From Streptomyces sp. NBC_00459 (GTDB lineage Bacteria; Actinomycetota; Actinomycetes; Streptomycetales; Streptomycetaceae): DNA of 64,000 nt. Under the pieces are notes generated by a model. The model searched no databases, was not told the DNA's origin, and saw only the letters and a program-made list of their open reading frames with translations. Made by a program: the position numbers and the translations under genes. Below, one piece after another: positions 1-8,079 of the stretch (position 1 is its first letter; each line of letters opens with the position of its first letter). Where the stretch lies: the NCBI RefSeq assembly GCF_036013955.1, contig NZ_CP107903.1, forward strand, positions 7,006,001 to 7,070,000, in the 5' to 3' direction.

Positions 1-99
1 GCCTACGGGACGGACTGGTACGGGTACTTCATGCGGAGGCTGGCAGAACGCCCCGCCAACCTCCTCTTCTTCGGACGTTCGATCCTCACCAAGGGCTGA
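1..99 (+). CDS. Proline dehydrogenase, C-terminal end (partial)
   Basis: Only the last 32 codons are inside the window; the frame opens before base 1 and stops with TGA at 97-99. The tail reads tyrosine/phenylalanine-rich then ends FGRSILTKG. Proline dehydrogenase (FAD enzyme, proline to pyrroline-5-carboxylate) genes commonly sit directly upstream of pruA in actinobacteria, and the C-terminal pattern with RLAERPAN is typical of that family. The next gene starts 62 bases downstream and encodes the second enzyme of the same pathway, so a proline-catabolic operon is inferred. Identity rests on the short tail plus context. Confidence 0.75.
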   Translation, partial: AYGTDWYGYFMRRLAERPANLLFFGRSILTKG

Positions 100-161
100 G
101 ACCAAGGGATTTGGCCCCCGACAACACCCGCTCACTCACCCCTCAAGGAGATTCGGAAACC

Positions 162-1802
162 ATGGACGCCGTCACCCAGGTCCCCACCCCCGTCAACGAG
201 CCGGTGCACGGCTACGCCCCCGGGTCGCCCGAGCGGGCCCGCCTGGAGGCCAGGCTCAAGGAGCTGGCCGAGAACCCCGTCGACCTCCCGATGACCATCG
301 GCGGCCACCGGCGCATGGGCGGCGGCGAGCGGTTCGACGTGGTGCAGCCGCACCACCACGCGGCCCGCCTCGGCACCTACGCCAACGCCACCCGGCAGGA
401 CGCCCAGGACGCGATCGACGCGGCCCTCGCCGCCGCGCCCGCCTGGCGCGCGATGTCGTTCGACGACCGTGCCGCGATCATCCTGCGCGCCGCCGAACTG
501 CTGGCCGGCCCCTGGCGCGAGACCCTCGCCGCGTCCACCATGCTCGGCCAGTCGAAGACCGCCCAGCAGGCCGAGATCGACTGTCCGTGCGAGCTGGTCG
601 ATTTCTGGCGCTTCAACGTCAAGTACGCGCGCGATCTGCTCGCCGAGCAGCCGCCCGCCAACTCCCCGGGCGTCTGGAACCGTCTCGACCACCGTCCCCT
701 CGAAGGCTTCGTCTACGCGATCACCCCCTTCAACTTCACGGCCATCGCGGGCAATCTGCCCACCGCGCCCGCCCTCATGGGCAACGTGGTGGTGTGGAAG
801 CCGTCCCCGACGCAGACCCACTCCGCCGTTCTCCTGATGCAACTGCTGGAGGAGGCCGGACTGCCCAAGGGCGTCATCAACCTCGTCACCGGTGACGGCA
901 TCGAGGTCTCCAAGGTGGCTCTGGAGCACCACGATCTGGCCGGCATCCACTTCACCGGATCGACGAAGACCTTCCAGTACCTCTGGAAGACGGTCGGCGC
1001 GAACATCGAGAAGTACCGCTCGTACCCGCGTCTCGTCGGCGAGACCGGCGGCAAGGACTTCGTCGTCGCCCACCCGAGCGCCGACCGGGCGGTCCTGAAG
1101 ACGGCCCTCACTCGCGGTGCCTTCGAGTACCAGGGCCAGAAGTGCAGCGCGACCTCGCGCGCCTACATCCCTGCCTCCATCTGGAACGACGGCTTCCGGG
1201 AGGAGTTCGCCGCCGAGGTCGACGGCTTGACCATGGGTGACGTCACCGATCTGTCCCACTTCATCGGCGCGGTCATCGACGAGCGCGCCTTCGCCAAGAA
1301 CAAGGCCGCCATCGACCGCGCGAAGTCCGACCCGACGTGCACGATCGTGGCGGGCGGCTCCTACGACGACTCGGTCGGCTGGTTCGTCCGCCCGACGGTC
1401 GTGGAGTGCACGGACCCGGCCAACCAGGTCTTCACCACCGAGTACTTCGGCCCGTTCCTCGCCGTGTACGTGTACGACGACAGCTCGGACGACAAGTACG
1501 ACGCCATGCTGACCCAGATGGAGTCCGTGTCCGACTACGCGCTGACCGGCTCGGTCATCTCCGCAGACCGTGCGGCGGCCGCGTACACGATGGAGAAGCT
1601 GCGCTACGCGGCCGGCAACTTCTACATCAACGACAAGTCGACCGGCGCGGTCGTCGGGCAGCAGCCGTTCGGCGGCGGGCGCGCGTCCGGCACCAACGAC
1701 AAGGCGGGCGCCCCGCAGAACCTGATGCGCTGGACCCTGACCCGCTCCATCAAGGAGACCCTGGTCGCCCCGACCGACTACCCGTACCCGCACATGGGGT
1801 GA
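162..1802 (+). CDS. pruA: L-glutamate gamma-semialdehyde (1-pyrroline-5-carboxylate) dehydrogenase
   Basis: NAD-dependent oxidation of pyrroline-5-carboxylate/glutamate semialdehyde to glutamate, second step of proline catabolism, cytoplasmic. The 546-residue product is a full-length aldehyde dehydrogenase: substrate and NAD region with PFNFTAIAGNLPTAPALMG, general-base Glu at about 294 in GETGGKDF, and catalytic Cys at about 328 in GQKCSAT. Length matches the long P5CDH class (about 540). An in-frame TTG lies further upstream at 111, but ATG 162 has AAGGAG at 145-150 and gives the normal N-terminus, so it is preferred. It follows the proline dehydrogenase gene on the same strand. Confidence 0.95.
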   Translation: MDAVTQVPTPVNEPVHGYAPGSPERARLEARLKELAENPVDLPMTIGGHRRMGGGERFDVVQPHHHAARLGTYANATRQDAQDAIDAALAAAPAWRAMSFDDRAAIILRAAELLAGPWRETLAASTMLGQSKTAQQAEIDCPCELVDFWRFNVKYARDLLAEQPPANSPGVWNRLDHRPLEGFVYAITPFNFTAIAGNLPTAPALMGNVVVWKPSPTQTHSAVLLMQLLEEAGLPKGVINLVTGDGIEVSKVALEHHDLAGIHFTGSTKTFQYLWKTVGANIEKYRSYPRLVGETGGKDFVVAHPSADRAVLKTALTRGAFEYQGQKCSATSRAYIPASIWNDGFREEFAAEVDGLTMGDVTDLSHFIGAVIDERAFAKNKAAIDRAKSDPTCTIVAGGSYDDSVGWFVRPTVVECTDPANQVFTTEYFGPFLAVYVYDDSSDDKYDAMLTQMESVSDYALTGSVISADRAAAAYTMEKLRYAAGNFYINDKSTGAVVGQQPFGGGRASGTNDKAGAPQNLMRWTLTRSIKETLVAPTDYPYPHMG

Positions 1803-1846
1803 ATCTCCCTCGCACCCGGGGTCATGGGCCGGGCAGACTTCGGCCC

Positions 1847-2734
1847 ATGACCTGGACGGAGAGCGAGACCGCGAGCGAGCACGCGACGGATACCGTGCCG
1901 GCCGGTGACGGGACCGGACTGTGGGCCCGCCGGTCGGGACGAGGCGAGCCGCTGGTGCTGTGCCACGGCGGGCCCGGACTCTGGGACATGTTCGAGGAAG
2001 TCGCCGCGCTCCTCGGGGACCTGGCCTCGGTGGTCCGCTGGGACCAGCGCGGCTGCGGACGCTCGGACCCGTCCGACGGGCCGTGGACGAGTGAGCGTGC
2101 GGTGGCCGATCTCGACGCCGTACGAGGGCACTTCGGCCTGGAGCGGATGGTGCTGCTCGGCCACTCCTGGGGCGCGCAGCTGGCCTTGAGCTACGCGCTG
2201 GCCCATCCGGAGCGGGTCCGCGCGCTGGTCTATGTGAGCGGCACGGGAATCGGCCCGGACGCCGACTGGCACGACGCGTACCGCGACAACCTCCACGCGA
2301 GACTTGCCGAGTCGCCCGAACTCCACGCCCGCTGGAGCGAGTTGACGGCCCGTCGGCCGACGCTGTCCGAGGCGGAGGCGCGCGAGAACGCCGTACTGCA
2401 GTGGTCGGCCGAATTCCCGGAGCGGGGGCGGGCGTTGGAGCACGCCGGGCGCATGGCCGACCCCTGGTTCAGCATCAACCACCGGTCCAACCAGGCCTTC
2501 AACGCCGAACGGAAGCGGACCTGGGGCACACCCGACCTGTACGACCGCTGCCGGGTGCTCGACCTTCCCGTGGTCATCATCGACGGAATGGCGGACATCC
2601 GCCCCCGTACGGCGGTGGACTCCCTGGAACGGGCCCTGCCGTGCGTACGGAGGGTGATCCTGCCGGGAGCCGGGCATCTTCCCTGGGTCGACGATCCGAC
2701 GGGCTTCAGGCAGGCGGTGGCGACGGTGTTGTAG
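1847..2734 (+). CDS. Alpha/beta hydrolase, prolyl iminopeptidase-like
   Basis: 295 residues with the alpha/beta hydrolase layout: oxyanion motif HGGPG near residue 40, WDQRGCGRSDP, nucleophile elbow GHSWGA, an acidic residue in IIDGMAD and the catalytic His in GAGHLPW near the C-terminus. HGGPG and the DQRGCGRS block are typical of the proline iminopeptidase (S33) group, but many members of this group act on other small esters or amides, so the substrate is unknown. There is no signal peptide, so it should be cytoplasmic. The start ATG lies 44 bases after pruA stops, possibly in the same transcript; a strong ribosome site is not obvious. Confidence 0.85.
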   Translation: MTWTESETASEHATDTVPAGDGTGLWARRSGRGEPLVLCHGGPGLWDMFEEVAALLGDLASVVRWDQRGCGRSDPSDGPWTSERAVADLDAVRGHFGLERMVLLGHSWGAQLALSYALAHPERVRALVYVSGTGIGPDADWHDAYRDNLHARLAESPELHARWSELTARRPTLSEAEARENAVLQWSAEFPERGRALEHAGRMADPWFSINHRSNQAFNAERKRTWGTPDLYDRCRVLDLPVVIIDGMADIRPRTAVDSLERALPCVRRVILPGAGHLPWVDDPTGFRQAVATVL

Positions 2735-2800
2735 GCCCGGAGGGCAGAGCGAGGTCTTCAGCCGGATCGATCGGGCTCCGGAATCCGAAACACTGCGGTC

Positions 2801-3340
2801 ATGGCTCCCCTGCTGCGTACCGCCCACACGGCCGACCTCAACCCCGCCGAACTCGCCGCCGCCCGCGGCCTTCTGGACGCCGCCTTCGACGACGGCTTCG
2901 CCGCCGCGGACTGGGAACACGCGCTCGGCGGCATCCACGCACTCGTCCACGACGACACCGGTCTGCTCGCCCACGGTTCGGTCGTCATGCGCCGCGCGCT
3001 GCACCGGGGCCGCTGGCTGCGCGTCGGCTATGTGGAAGCGGTCGCTGTCCGCTCCGACGCCCGCCGCCGCGGTCTCGGCGGGCAGGTGCTGGGCGCGCTG
3101 GAGAGGTACGTCGACGGTGGCTACGACTTCGGTGCCCTGTCCGCGAGCGCCGACGGCTCCGCCCTCTACGCGGCCCGGGGCTGGCAGCTCTGGCAGGGGC
3201 GGATCGGCGCTCTCGGCCCGGACGGCGTGATCCACCTCCCGGACGAGGAGGGCAGTGTCTTCGTGCGCCCGGCCGCTGTCGGCTCACTCGACCCGGCGGA
3301 CGGTCTGGTCTTCGACTGGCGGGATGGTGACGTCTTGTAA
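2801..3340 (+). CDS. GNAT acetyltransferase of the aminoglycoside 2'-N-acetyltransferase (AAC(2')-I) type
   Basis: The 179-residue protein is colinear with the chromosomal AAC(2')-I enzymes of mycobacteria: it has TADL near the N-terminus, DWEHALGGIHAL, the acetyl-CoA block YVEAVAVRSDARRRGLGG, GALSASADGSALYAARGW and the terminal DWRDGDVL. AAC(2') enzymes transfer acetyl from acetyl-CoA to the 2'-amino group of aminoglycosides; chromosomal members may also have a housekeeping role in cell-wall metabolism. No aminoglycoside biosynthesis genes lie nearby, so this looks like an intrinsic gene rather than self-resistance. The family match is from recall of the mycobacterial sequence; activity is inferred. 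Confidence 0.8.
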   Translation: MAPLLRTAHTADLNPAELAAARGLLDAAFDDGFAAADWEHALGGIHALVHDDTGLLAHGSVVMRRALHRGRWLRVGYVEAVAVRSDARRRGLGGQVLGALERYVDGGYDFGALSASADGSALYAARGWQLWQGRIGALGPDGVIHLPDEEGSVFVRPAAVGSLDPADGLVFDWRDGDVL

Positions 3341-3590
3341 AAGGCCAGGTCAGTGGGGTGTGACCCAATCCACCGTCTCAGATAGTAGGAAGTCCGAGTA
3401 ACTGTGGAGACAGATGCCCCGTCCTCGCCTAGCTTGGTAGAAGCCGAACGTCTCGCCAGACCAAGCGAATGACGGCCGTGAGCCGGTACCCCGTGCAGGC
3501 AACCCCTGCGGTGCCGCTGTTCCCCGTCCAACCCGGCGTCTCGAATCCCCCCTGCCGTACTCCCGGATTCCTTGAAGGAGTCGATTTCCC

Positions 3591-3722
3591 ATGGCCGAGA
3601 CGACCGTCCGCCGCCGAGTCCGCCACGTCTCCCCGACGAGCGAGTCCGACCGCAAGAACGCCGCCGCGGCTCTCCAGCGCGCCCTCGACCGCCGGGACAA
3701 CGGCGGCCAGACGGGTCACTGA
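3591..3722 (+). CDS. Small basic protein, 43 residues, unknown function
   Basis: A short frame beginning MAETTVRRRVRHVSPTSES and ending with a Gln/Gly-rich tail, TGA at 3720-3722. A good ribosome site (TTGAAGGAG, 3571-3579) lies 11 bases before the ATG, which is the main reason to call it. It is Arg-rich, without membrane segments or Cys. It ends 37 bases before the convergent phosphatase gene. I do not recognise a family; a small conserved Streptomyces protein is plausible. Its own promoter would lie in 3341-3590. Confidence 0.6.
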   Translation: MAETTVRRRVRHVSPTSESDRKNAAAALQRALDRRDNGGQTGH

Positions 3723-3759
3723 GGACCCTCGTCGGGCCCTCGTCGTGGGTGCGGTCGCC

Positions 3760-5349
3760 CTACCCGCGCCGCACCTCGAAGTGGTCGATCCGCTCCCCGC
3801 TCTGCGCCAGCGCCGACACCGTGAGCCGGGGAGCCGTGCCGGGTGCGCCCGCCGCCGCCTCCACCGAGAGGAACGAGTAGCCGGTGTAGCGCACCCGCGA
3901 CCACTCCACGGTGTCCTCGTGCCGCTCCCGCGACTTCGCCCAGTAGAAGCTCTCCACCGACTCCCGGTCGGCGACCTTCCCCTCGAAGCTGTCCTTCACC
4001 CCGTAGGGGAACCCGTACAGGCTCTGGCCCGCGCCGCCCGCCGTGACGTACACGGTGCCGTCCCGCGTCGGGTCGGTCGACGCGCCTACCGGCACCCGCC
4101 GTCCCACCCGGCCGCCCCTGAGGGCGTCCGTCCGCTCGTACACATGGTTGTGGCCGTTGATCACCAGGTCCACCTGGTGCTTGTCGAAGAGCGGCAGCCA
4201 GGCGTCCCGCACGCCGCCGTCGGAGGCGTGGGTGGACGTCGAGTACGTGCAGTGGTGGAAGAAGACCACGACGAAGTCGATCGCGTCCGACGCCCGCAGC
4301 TCGGCCAGCCGCCGGTCCAGCCACGCCGTCTGGCGGCCGTCCGTGTGGCCCAGGTTCGCCGGGATCTCGTACGACACGTCGTTCGCGTCCAGCGCCACGA
4401 CCCCGACGTTGCCGTACGTGAACGAGTAGGCGCCCGGGGTGTTCCGGGCGTCGAAGCCGTTGTCCGGGAGCGACCAGCGGGCCGACTGGCCGCCGTAGCC
4501 GTTGGGTGAGTACCAGGCCTCCATGTCGTGGTTGCCGGTCGTCACCATCCACGGCACCGACCTCGCGACCGTCTCCGTCTGCTTCAGGAACAGGTCCCAG
4601 GCGGTCGGGTCGTAACTGTCCGACTTCTCGCCGTGGCCGGTGACGTCCGCGTAGCAGATGTCACCGGCGTGGAGGTGGAAGGCGGGGTTCCGGCCGAGGA
4701 GGGTCCTGTCGTTGGCGAGCGCGTCGGGTGTGACGCCCTGGTCGCCGAAGGCCGTGAACACGAAGCTCGCGGGGGCGGTCGCCGGGGCTGTGCGGAACAT
4801 GTTGAGGGACGAGCTGTGCGCGGCGGACGCCGGGTCGAAGCCCTCGTGGCCGACGCCGTAGTAGTACGTCGTCCCGGGGCGCAGTCCGTCGAGGGCCGCG
4901 TGCACGTAGTACTGGTCCAGATCGAGGCGTACGCCCGTCAGGCCCGGAGTGTGCAGCGGGCGGAGCTCGGCCTCGACGCGGTGGCTCAGGTCCCCGGGCG
5001 TCGGTCCGACGCGTACGTACGGCTTCCGCACCGCGAACGGGACCTGCCAGGAGATCCGCATCTGCGTCTTCGGGTCGGCGCCGAAGGCGAGATGGCGGCC
5101 GAAGGGGACGACGGCCGAGCCGGGGACCCTGCTGGTCGCGGGGTTCGCCGTGCCCGTGCTCGACGAACAGCCGGAGAGCAGGCCGCCGCCGGCCAGGGCG
5201 CCCGCCGTCACCAGCGCGCGGCGCCGGGTCAGCCGCGTCCGCAGGTACTCGTACTGCTCCGCCATGCTCATCCGGCGGGCCAGCTGAGGCGGTATGCCGA
5301 CGTCGGGGGTGTCCATGTCCGGGGGACTGTCCAGGGGAGGGAACTCCAT
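3760..5349 (-). CDS. Tat-exported lipoprotein metallophosphoesterase, purple acid phosphatase-like
   Basis: About 529 residues from ATG 5349 (other starts such as MDTPDV at 5316 are possible; none has a clear ribosome site). A twin-arginine signal, TRRRALVTAGALAGGG, is followed by a lipobox LLSGC, so it should be folded in the cytoplasm, exported by Tat and lipid-anchored. An N-terminal Fn3-like domain precedes a calcineurin-like catalytic domain with all five metal blocks: GDQG, GDICYAD, GNHD, FFHH and GHNHVYER, the purple acid phosphatase pattern. It probably releases phosphate from organic phosphates outside the cell. It is divergent from leuB and convergent with the 43-residue gene. No PHO box was identified by eye. 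Confidence 0.88.
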   Translation of the reverse strand: MEFPPLDSPPDMDTPDVGIPPQLARRMSMAEQYEYLRTRLTRRRALVTAGALAGGGLLSGCSSSTGTANPATSRVPGSAVVPFGRHLAFGADPKTQMRISWQVPFAVRKPYVRVGPTPGDLSHRVEAELRPLHTPGLTGVRLDLDQYYVHAALDGLRPGTTYYYGVGHEGFDPASAAHSSSLNMFRTAPATAPASFVFTAFGDQGVTPDALANDRTLLGRNPAFHLHAGDICYADVTGHGEKSDSYDPTAWDLFLKQTETVARSVPWMVTTGNHDMEAWYSPNGYGGQSARWSLPDNGFDARNTPGAYSFTYGNVGVVALDANDVSYEIPANLGHTDGRQTAWLDRRLAELRASDAIDFVVVFFHHCTYSTSTHASDGGVRDAWLPLFDKHQVDLVINGHNHVYERTDALRGGRVGRRVPVGASTDPTRDGTVYVTAGGAGQSLYGFPYGVKDSFEGKVADRESVESFYWAKSRERHEDTVEWSRVRYTGYSFLSVEAAAGAPGTAPRLTVSALAQSGERIDHFEVRRG

Positions 5350-5513
5350 GGGTGGGAATTTCCCAGCAAACCCCAACGTCCGCCACACATACAGGTGAAC
5401 GCCGGTCGAAGAGCGCCCACCCCCGTCCCTTTCGCTCGCCTGTTCGCACCCATTCGCTGTCCGTATCGCGGACACGGCGTGTCATCCCATGGGACCCGGA
5501 GTACGGTGCCGGT

Positions 5514-6554
5514 ATGTCTCGCAGCATCAATCTCGCAGTGATTCCCGGTGACGGCATCGGCCAGGAGGTCGTGGCCCAGGGGCTGAAGGTGCTCTCCGCC
5601 GTCCTTCCGCAGGATGTGAAGCTGGAGACCAAGGAGTTCGACTTCGGCGCCCGGCGCTACCACGCCACCGGTGAGACCCTCACCGAAGCCGACCTGGACG
5701 CGCTCAAGAAGCACGACGCCATCCTGCTCGGCGCGATCGGCGACCCCAGCGTGCCGTCCGGCGTCCTGGAGCGCGGCTTCCTGCTGAAGCTCCGCTTCGC
5801 CTTCGACCACCACGTCAACCTGCGTCCGTCGAGGCTGCTCCCCGGGGTCGCCACCCCGCTGGCCGGCCAGCCCGCGATCGACTTCGTGGTCGTCCGCGAG
5901 GGCACCGAAGGCCCGTACACCGGCAACGGCGGCACCATCCGCCAGGGCACCCCGCACGCGGTCGCCACCGAGGTGTCGCTGAACACCGCCTTCGGCATCG
6001 AGCGGGTCGTCCGCGACGCCTACGCACGCGCCCAGGCCCGCCCCCGCAAGAAGCTGGCGCTCGTCCACAAGAACAACGTGCTCGTGCACGCCGGTCACCT
6101 GTGGACGGACATCTTCAACAAGGTCGGCGAGGAGTTCCCCGACGTCACCACCGAGTACATGCACGTGGACGCGGCGACGATCTACCTCGTCACGCAGCCC
6201 GAGCGCTTCGACGTGATCGTCACCGACAACCTCTTCGGCGACATCATCACCGACCTCGCCGCGGCCGTCTCCGGCGGCATCGGCGTCGCCGCGAGCGGGA
6301 ACATCAACCCGGCCGGCGAGTACCCCTCGATGTTCGAGCCCGTGCACGGCTCGGCCCCGGACATCGCCGGTCAGGGCAAGGCCGACCCCAGCGCCACCGT
6401 CCTGTCCGTCGCCCTCCTGCTGCGCCACCTCGGCTACGAGTCCGAGGCCGCCCGCATCGAGGAGGCCGTCACCGCCGACCTCGCGGAGCGCGGCACCACG
6501 ACCCGGACGACCGACGAGATCGGCGACGCCCTCGCCGTACGAGTAGCCGGCTGA
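5514..6554 (+). CDS. leuB: 3-isopropylmalate dehydrogenase
   Basis: 346 residues, the usual LeuB length. It oxidises and decarboxylates 3-isopropylmalate with NAD to give the leucine precursor. It shows the N-terminal nucleotide signature IPGDGIGQEV, the substrate-binding LRFAFDHHVNLRPSRL helix, DNLFGDIITDLAA (metal Asp residues) and EPVHGSAPDIAGQG followed by ADPSATVLS. Start ATG 5514 is chosen because it gives the canonical N-terminus. It is divergent from the phosphatase gene and ends just before a strong hairpin at 6582-6616. leuC and leuD are 37 kb away, so leucine genes are scattered as usual in Streptomyces. Confidence 0.95.
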   Translation: MSRSINLAVIPGDGIGQEVVAQGLKVLSAVLPQDVKLETKEFDFGARRYHATGETLTEADLDALKKHDAILLGAIGDPSVPSGVLERGFLLKLRFAFDHHVNLRPSRLLPGVATPLAGQPAIDFVVVREGTEGPYTGNGGTIRQGTPHAVATEVSLNTAFGIERVVRDAYARAQARPRKKLALVHKNNVLVHAGHLWTDIFNKVGEEFPDVTTEYMHVDAATIYLVTQPERFDVIVTDNLFGDIITDLAAAVSGGIGVAASGNINPAGEYPSMFEPVHGSAPDIAGQGKADPSATVLSVALLLRHLGYESEAARIEEAVTADLAERGTTTRTTDEIGDALAVRVAG

Positions 6555-6581
6555 CCCGCGGCGCTCCACTCGAAAACTTTC

Positions 6582-6616
6582 GAAGCCGCCGGGTCGCACA
6601 TGCACCCGGCGGCTTC
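6582..6616 (+). terminator. Terminator hairpin after leuB
   Basis: Perfect 13-bp stem, 6582-6594 (GAAGCCGCCGGGT) with 6604-6616 (ACCCGGCGGCTTC), loop of 9, 28 bases after the leuB stop. The following bases are TCTTATG, a weak T-run, which is normal for Streptomyces terminators. Confidence 0.8.
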
Positions 6617-6670
6617 TCTTATGTCCCCGCCGGGTGTCACCATCATCCCCTGGGTCGCATTCACGCCCTT

Positions 6671-6699
6671 TTCGTCCATGGCTCCCTTCGCGCGATAAT
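6671..6699 (+). promoter_or_regulatory. Candidate ilvE promoter
   Basis: GATAAT at 6694-6699 resembles a vegetative -10 box, with TTCGTC at 6671-6676 at 17-bp spacing as a poor -35. It lies between the leuB terminator and ilvE. The -10 match is good; the -35 match is weak. Confidence 0.3.
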
Positions 6700-6826
6700 C
6701 GAACGCGGAGCCGCGGACCGAGGGAATGCTCGGACGTCCTATCACCGGCCATCAGTTGCTGGTCACTGGCGGTCACGGGCGTGGGCGCGGCCCGTCACAC
6801 ACACATTCGGTGAAGGACAAGCACTC

Positions 6827-7915
6827 ATGACGACGCCCACGATCGAGCTCAAGCCCTCGGCCTCGCCACTTTCCGGCGCGGAGCGCGAGGCGATCCTGGC
6901 CAGCCCCGGCTTCGGCCGCCACTTCACCGACCACATGGTGACGATCAAGTGGACCGAGGGCCGCGGCTGGCACGACGGCCAGCTCGTCCCGTACGGCCCG
7001 CTCTCCATCGACCCGGCGAACATGACCCTGCACTACGCGCAGGAGATCTTCGAGGGCCTCAAGGCCTACCGCAGGCCCGACGGCTCCGTCGCCACCTTCC
7101 GGCCGGAGAAGAACGCCCTGCGCTTCCAGCACTCCGCGCGCCGACTCGCCATGCCCGAGCTGCCCGTCGAGACGTTCATCGAGGCCATCGACGCGCTGGT
7201 GCGGCAGGACCGCGACTGGGTGCCGGCGCACGGCGGCGAGGAGTCCCTCTACCTGCGCCCCTTCATGATCGCCACGGAGATCGGCCTCGGCGTCAAGCCG
7301 GCCAACGAGTACCTGTTCCTGGTGATCGCGTCCCCCGCCGGCGCCTACTTCCCCGGTGGCGTCAAGCCCGTCTCCATCTGGCTCTCCGAGGACCGCGTCC
7401 GCGCCGTCCCAGGCGGCATGGGCGACGCCAAGACCGGCGGCAACTACGCGGCCTCCCTGCTCGCCCAGGCCGAGGCCGCCGAGCACGGCTGCGCCCAGGT
7501 CTGCTACCTCGACGCCGTCGAGCACAAGTGGATCGAGGAACTCGGCGGCATGAACCTGTACTTCGTGTACGGGGACCGCATCGTCACCCCCTCCCTCACC
7601 GGCTCCATCCTGGAGGGCGTCACCCGCGACTCCCTCCTCACCGTCGCCCGCGACCTCGGCTACACCGCCGAGGAGGGCCGCATCTCCGTCGACCAGTGGC
7701 AGCGCGACGCCGAGAACGGCACCCTGACCGAGGTCTTCGCCTGCGGTACGGCGGCCGTCATCACCCCCGTCGGCACGATCAAGCGCACCGGCGTCGAGTG
7801 GCAGCAGAGCGGCGGCGAGCCCGGCGAGGTCACGCTGCGGCTGCGTGAGGCGCTGCTCGACATCCAGCGCGGCACGGCGGAGGACAGGCACGGCTGGATG
7901 CACCTTCTCGGCTGA
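6827..7915 (+). CDS. ilvE: Branched-chain amino acid aminotransferase
   Basis: 362-residue PLP enzyme of fold type IV that interconverts Leu, Ile and Val with their 2-oxo acids and glutamate. The PLP-binding Lys is about residue 202 in GDAKTGGNYAAS; YAQEIFEGLKAYR near residue 70 and the phosphate-binding ELGGMNLYFV and CGTAAVITPVG segments are also present. This is the long actinobacterial type. ATG 6827 has GAAGGAC about 12 bases upstream. It has its own intergenic region after the leuB terminator, so separate transcription from leuB is likely. Confidence 0.95.
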   Translation: MTTPTIELKPSASPLSGAEREAILASPGFGRHFTDHMVTIKWTEGRGWHDGQLVPYGPLSIDPANMTLHYAQEIFEGLKAYRRPDGSVATFRPEKNALRFQHSARRLAMPELPVETFIEAIDALVRQDRDWVPAHGGEESLYLRPFMIATEIGLGVKPANEYLFLVIASPAGAYFPGGVKPVSIWLSEDRVRAVPGGMGDAKTGGNYAASLLAQAEAAEHGCAQVCYLDAVEHKWIEELGGMNLYFVYGDRIVTPSLTGSILEGVTRDSLLTVARDLGYTAEEGRISVDQWQRDAENGTLTEVFACGTAAVITPVGTIKRTGVEWQQSGGEPGEVTLRLREALLDIQRGTAEDRHGWMHLLG

Positions 7916-7958
7916 GGGCTTGGCGGGGTCGGCAGTTCGTTGTCTGCGGGCCGGTGGG

Positions 7959-7986
7959 GGCTGGTCGCGCAGTTCCCCGCGCCCCT
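7959..7986 (-). repeat. Dispersed intergenic 28-bp repeat, copy 1
   Basis: Plus strand carries the complement of the element whose core is GCGGGGAACTGCGCGACC. It lies 44 bases after ilvE. Four other copies occur at 23971, 41448, 50150 and 62644, all between genes, usually just past a 3' end. Confidence 0.9.
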
Positions 7987-8035
7987 TCAGGGCGCGGGTC
8001 CGCTCATGGCATCCGCCCCTTGCGCGTAACGCGTT

Positions 8036-8068
8036 CCCCCGGTGGGTATCCACCTATTCCACCGGGGG
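8036..8068 (+). promoter_or_regulatory. Hairpin abutting a ribosome-binding site
   Basis: Perfect 10-bp stem CCCCCGGTGG (8036-8045) with CCACCGGGGG (8059-8068), loop of 13. The 3' arm runs directly into the purine-rich ribosome site AGGGGGAA (8069-8076) of the gene at 8080. It may end the ilvE transcript or control translation of the next gene. Confidence 0.55.
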
Positions 8069-8079
8069 AGGGGGAACGT

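Noticed and set aside
132..1793. A 553-codon minus-strand frame opposite pruA
   Set aside because: Shadow of pruA, whose catalytic residues are all intact.
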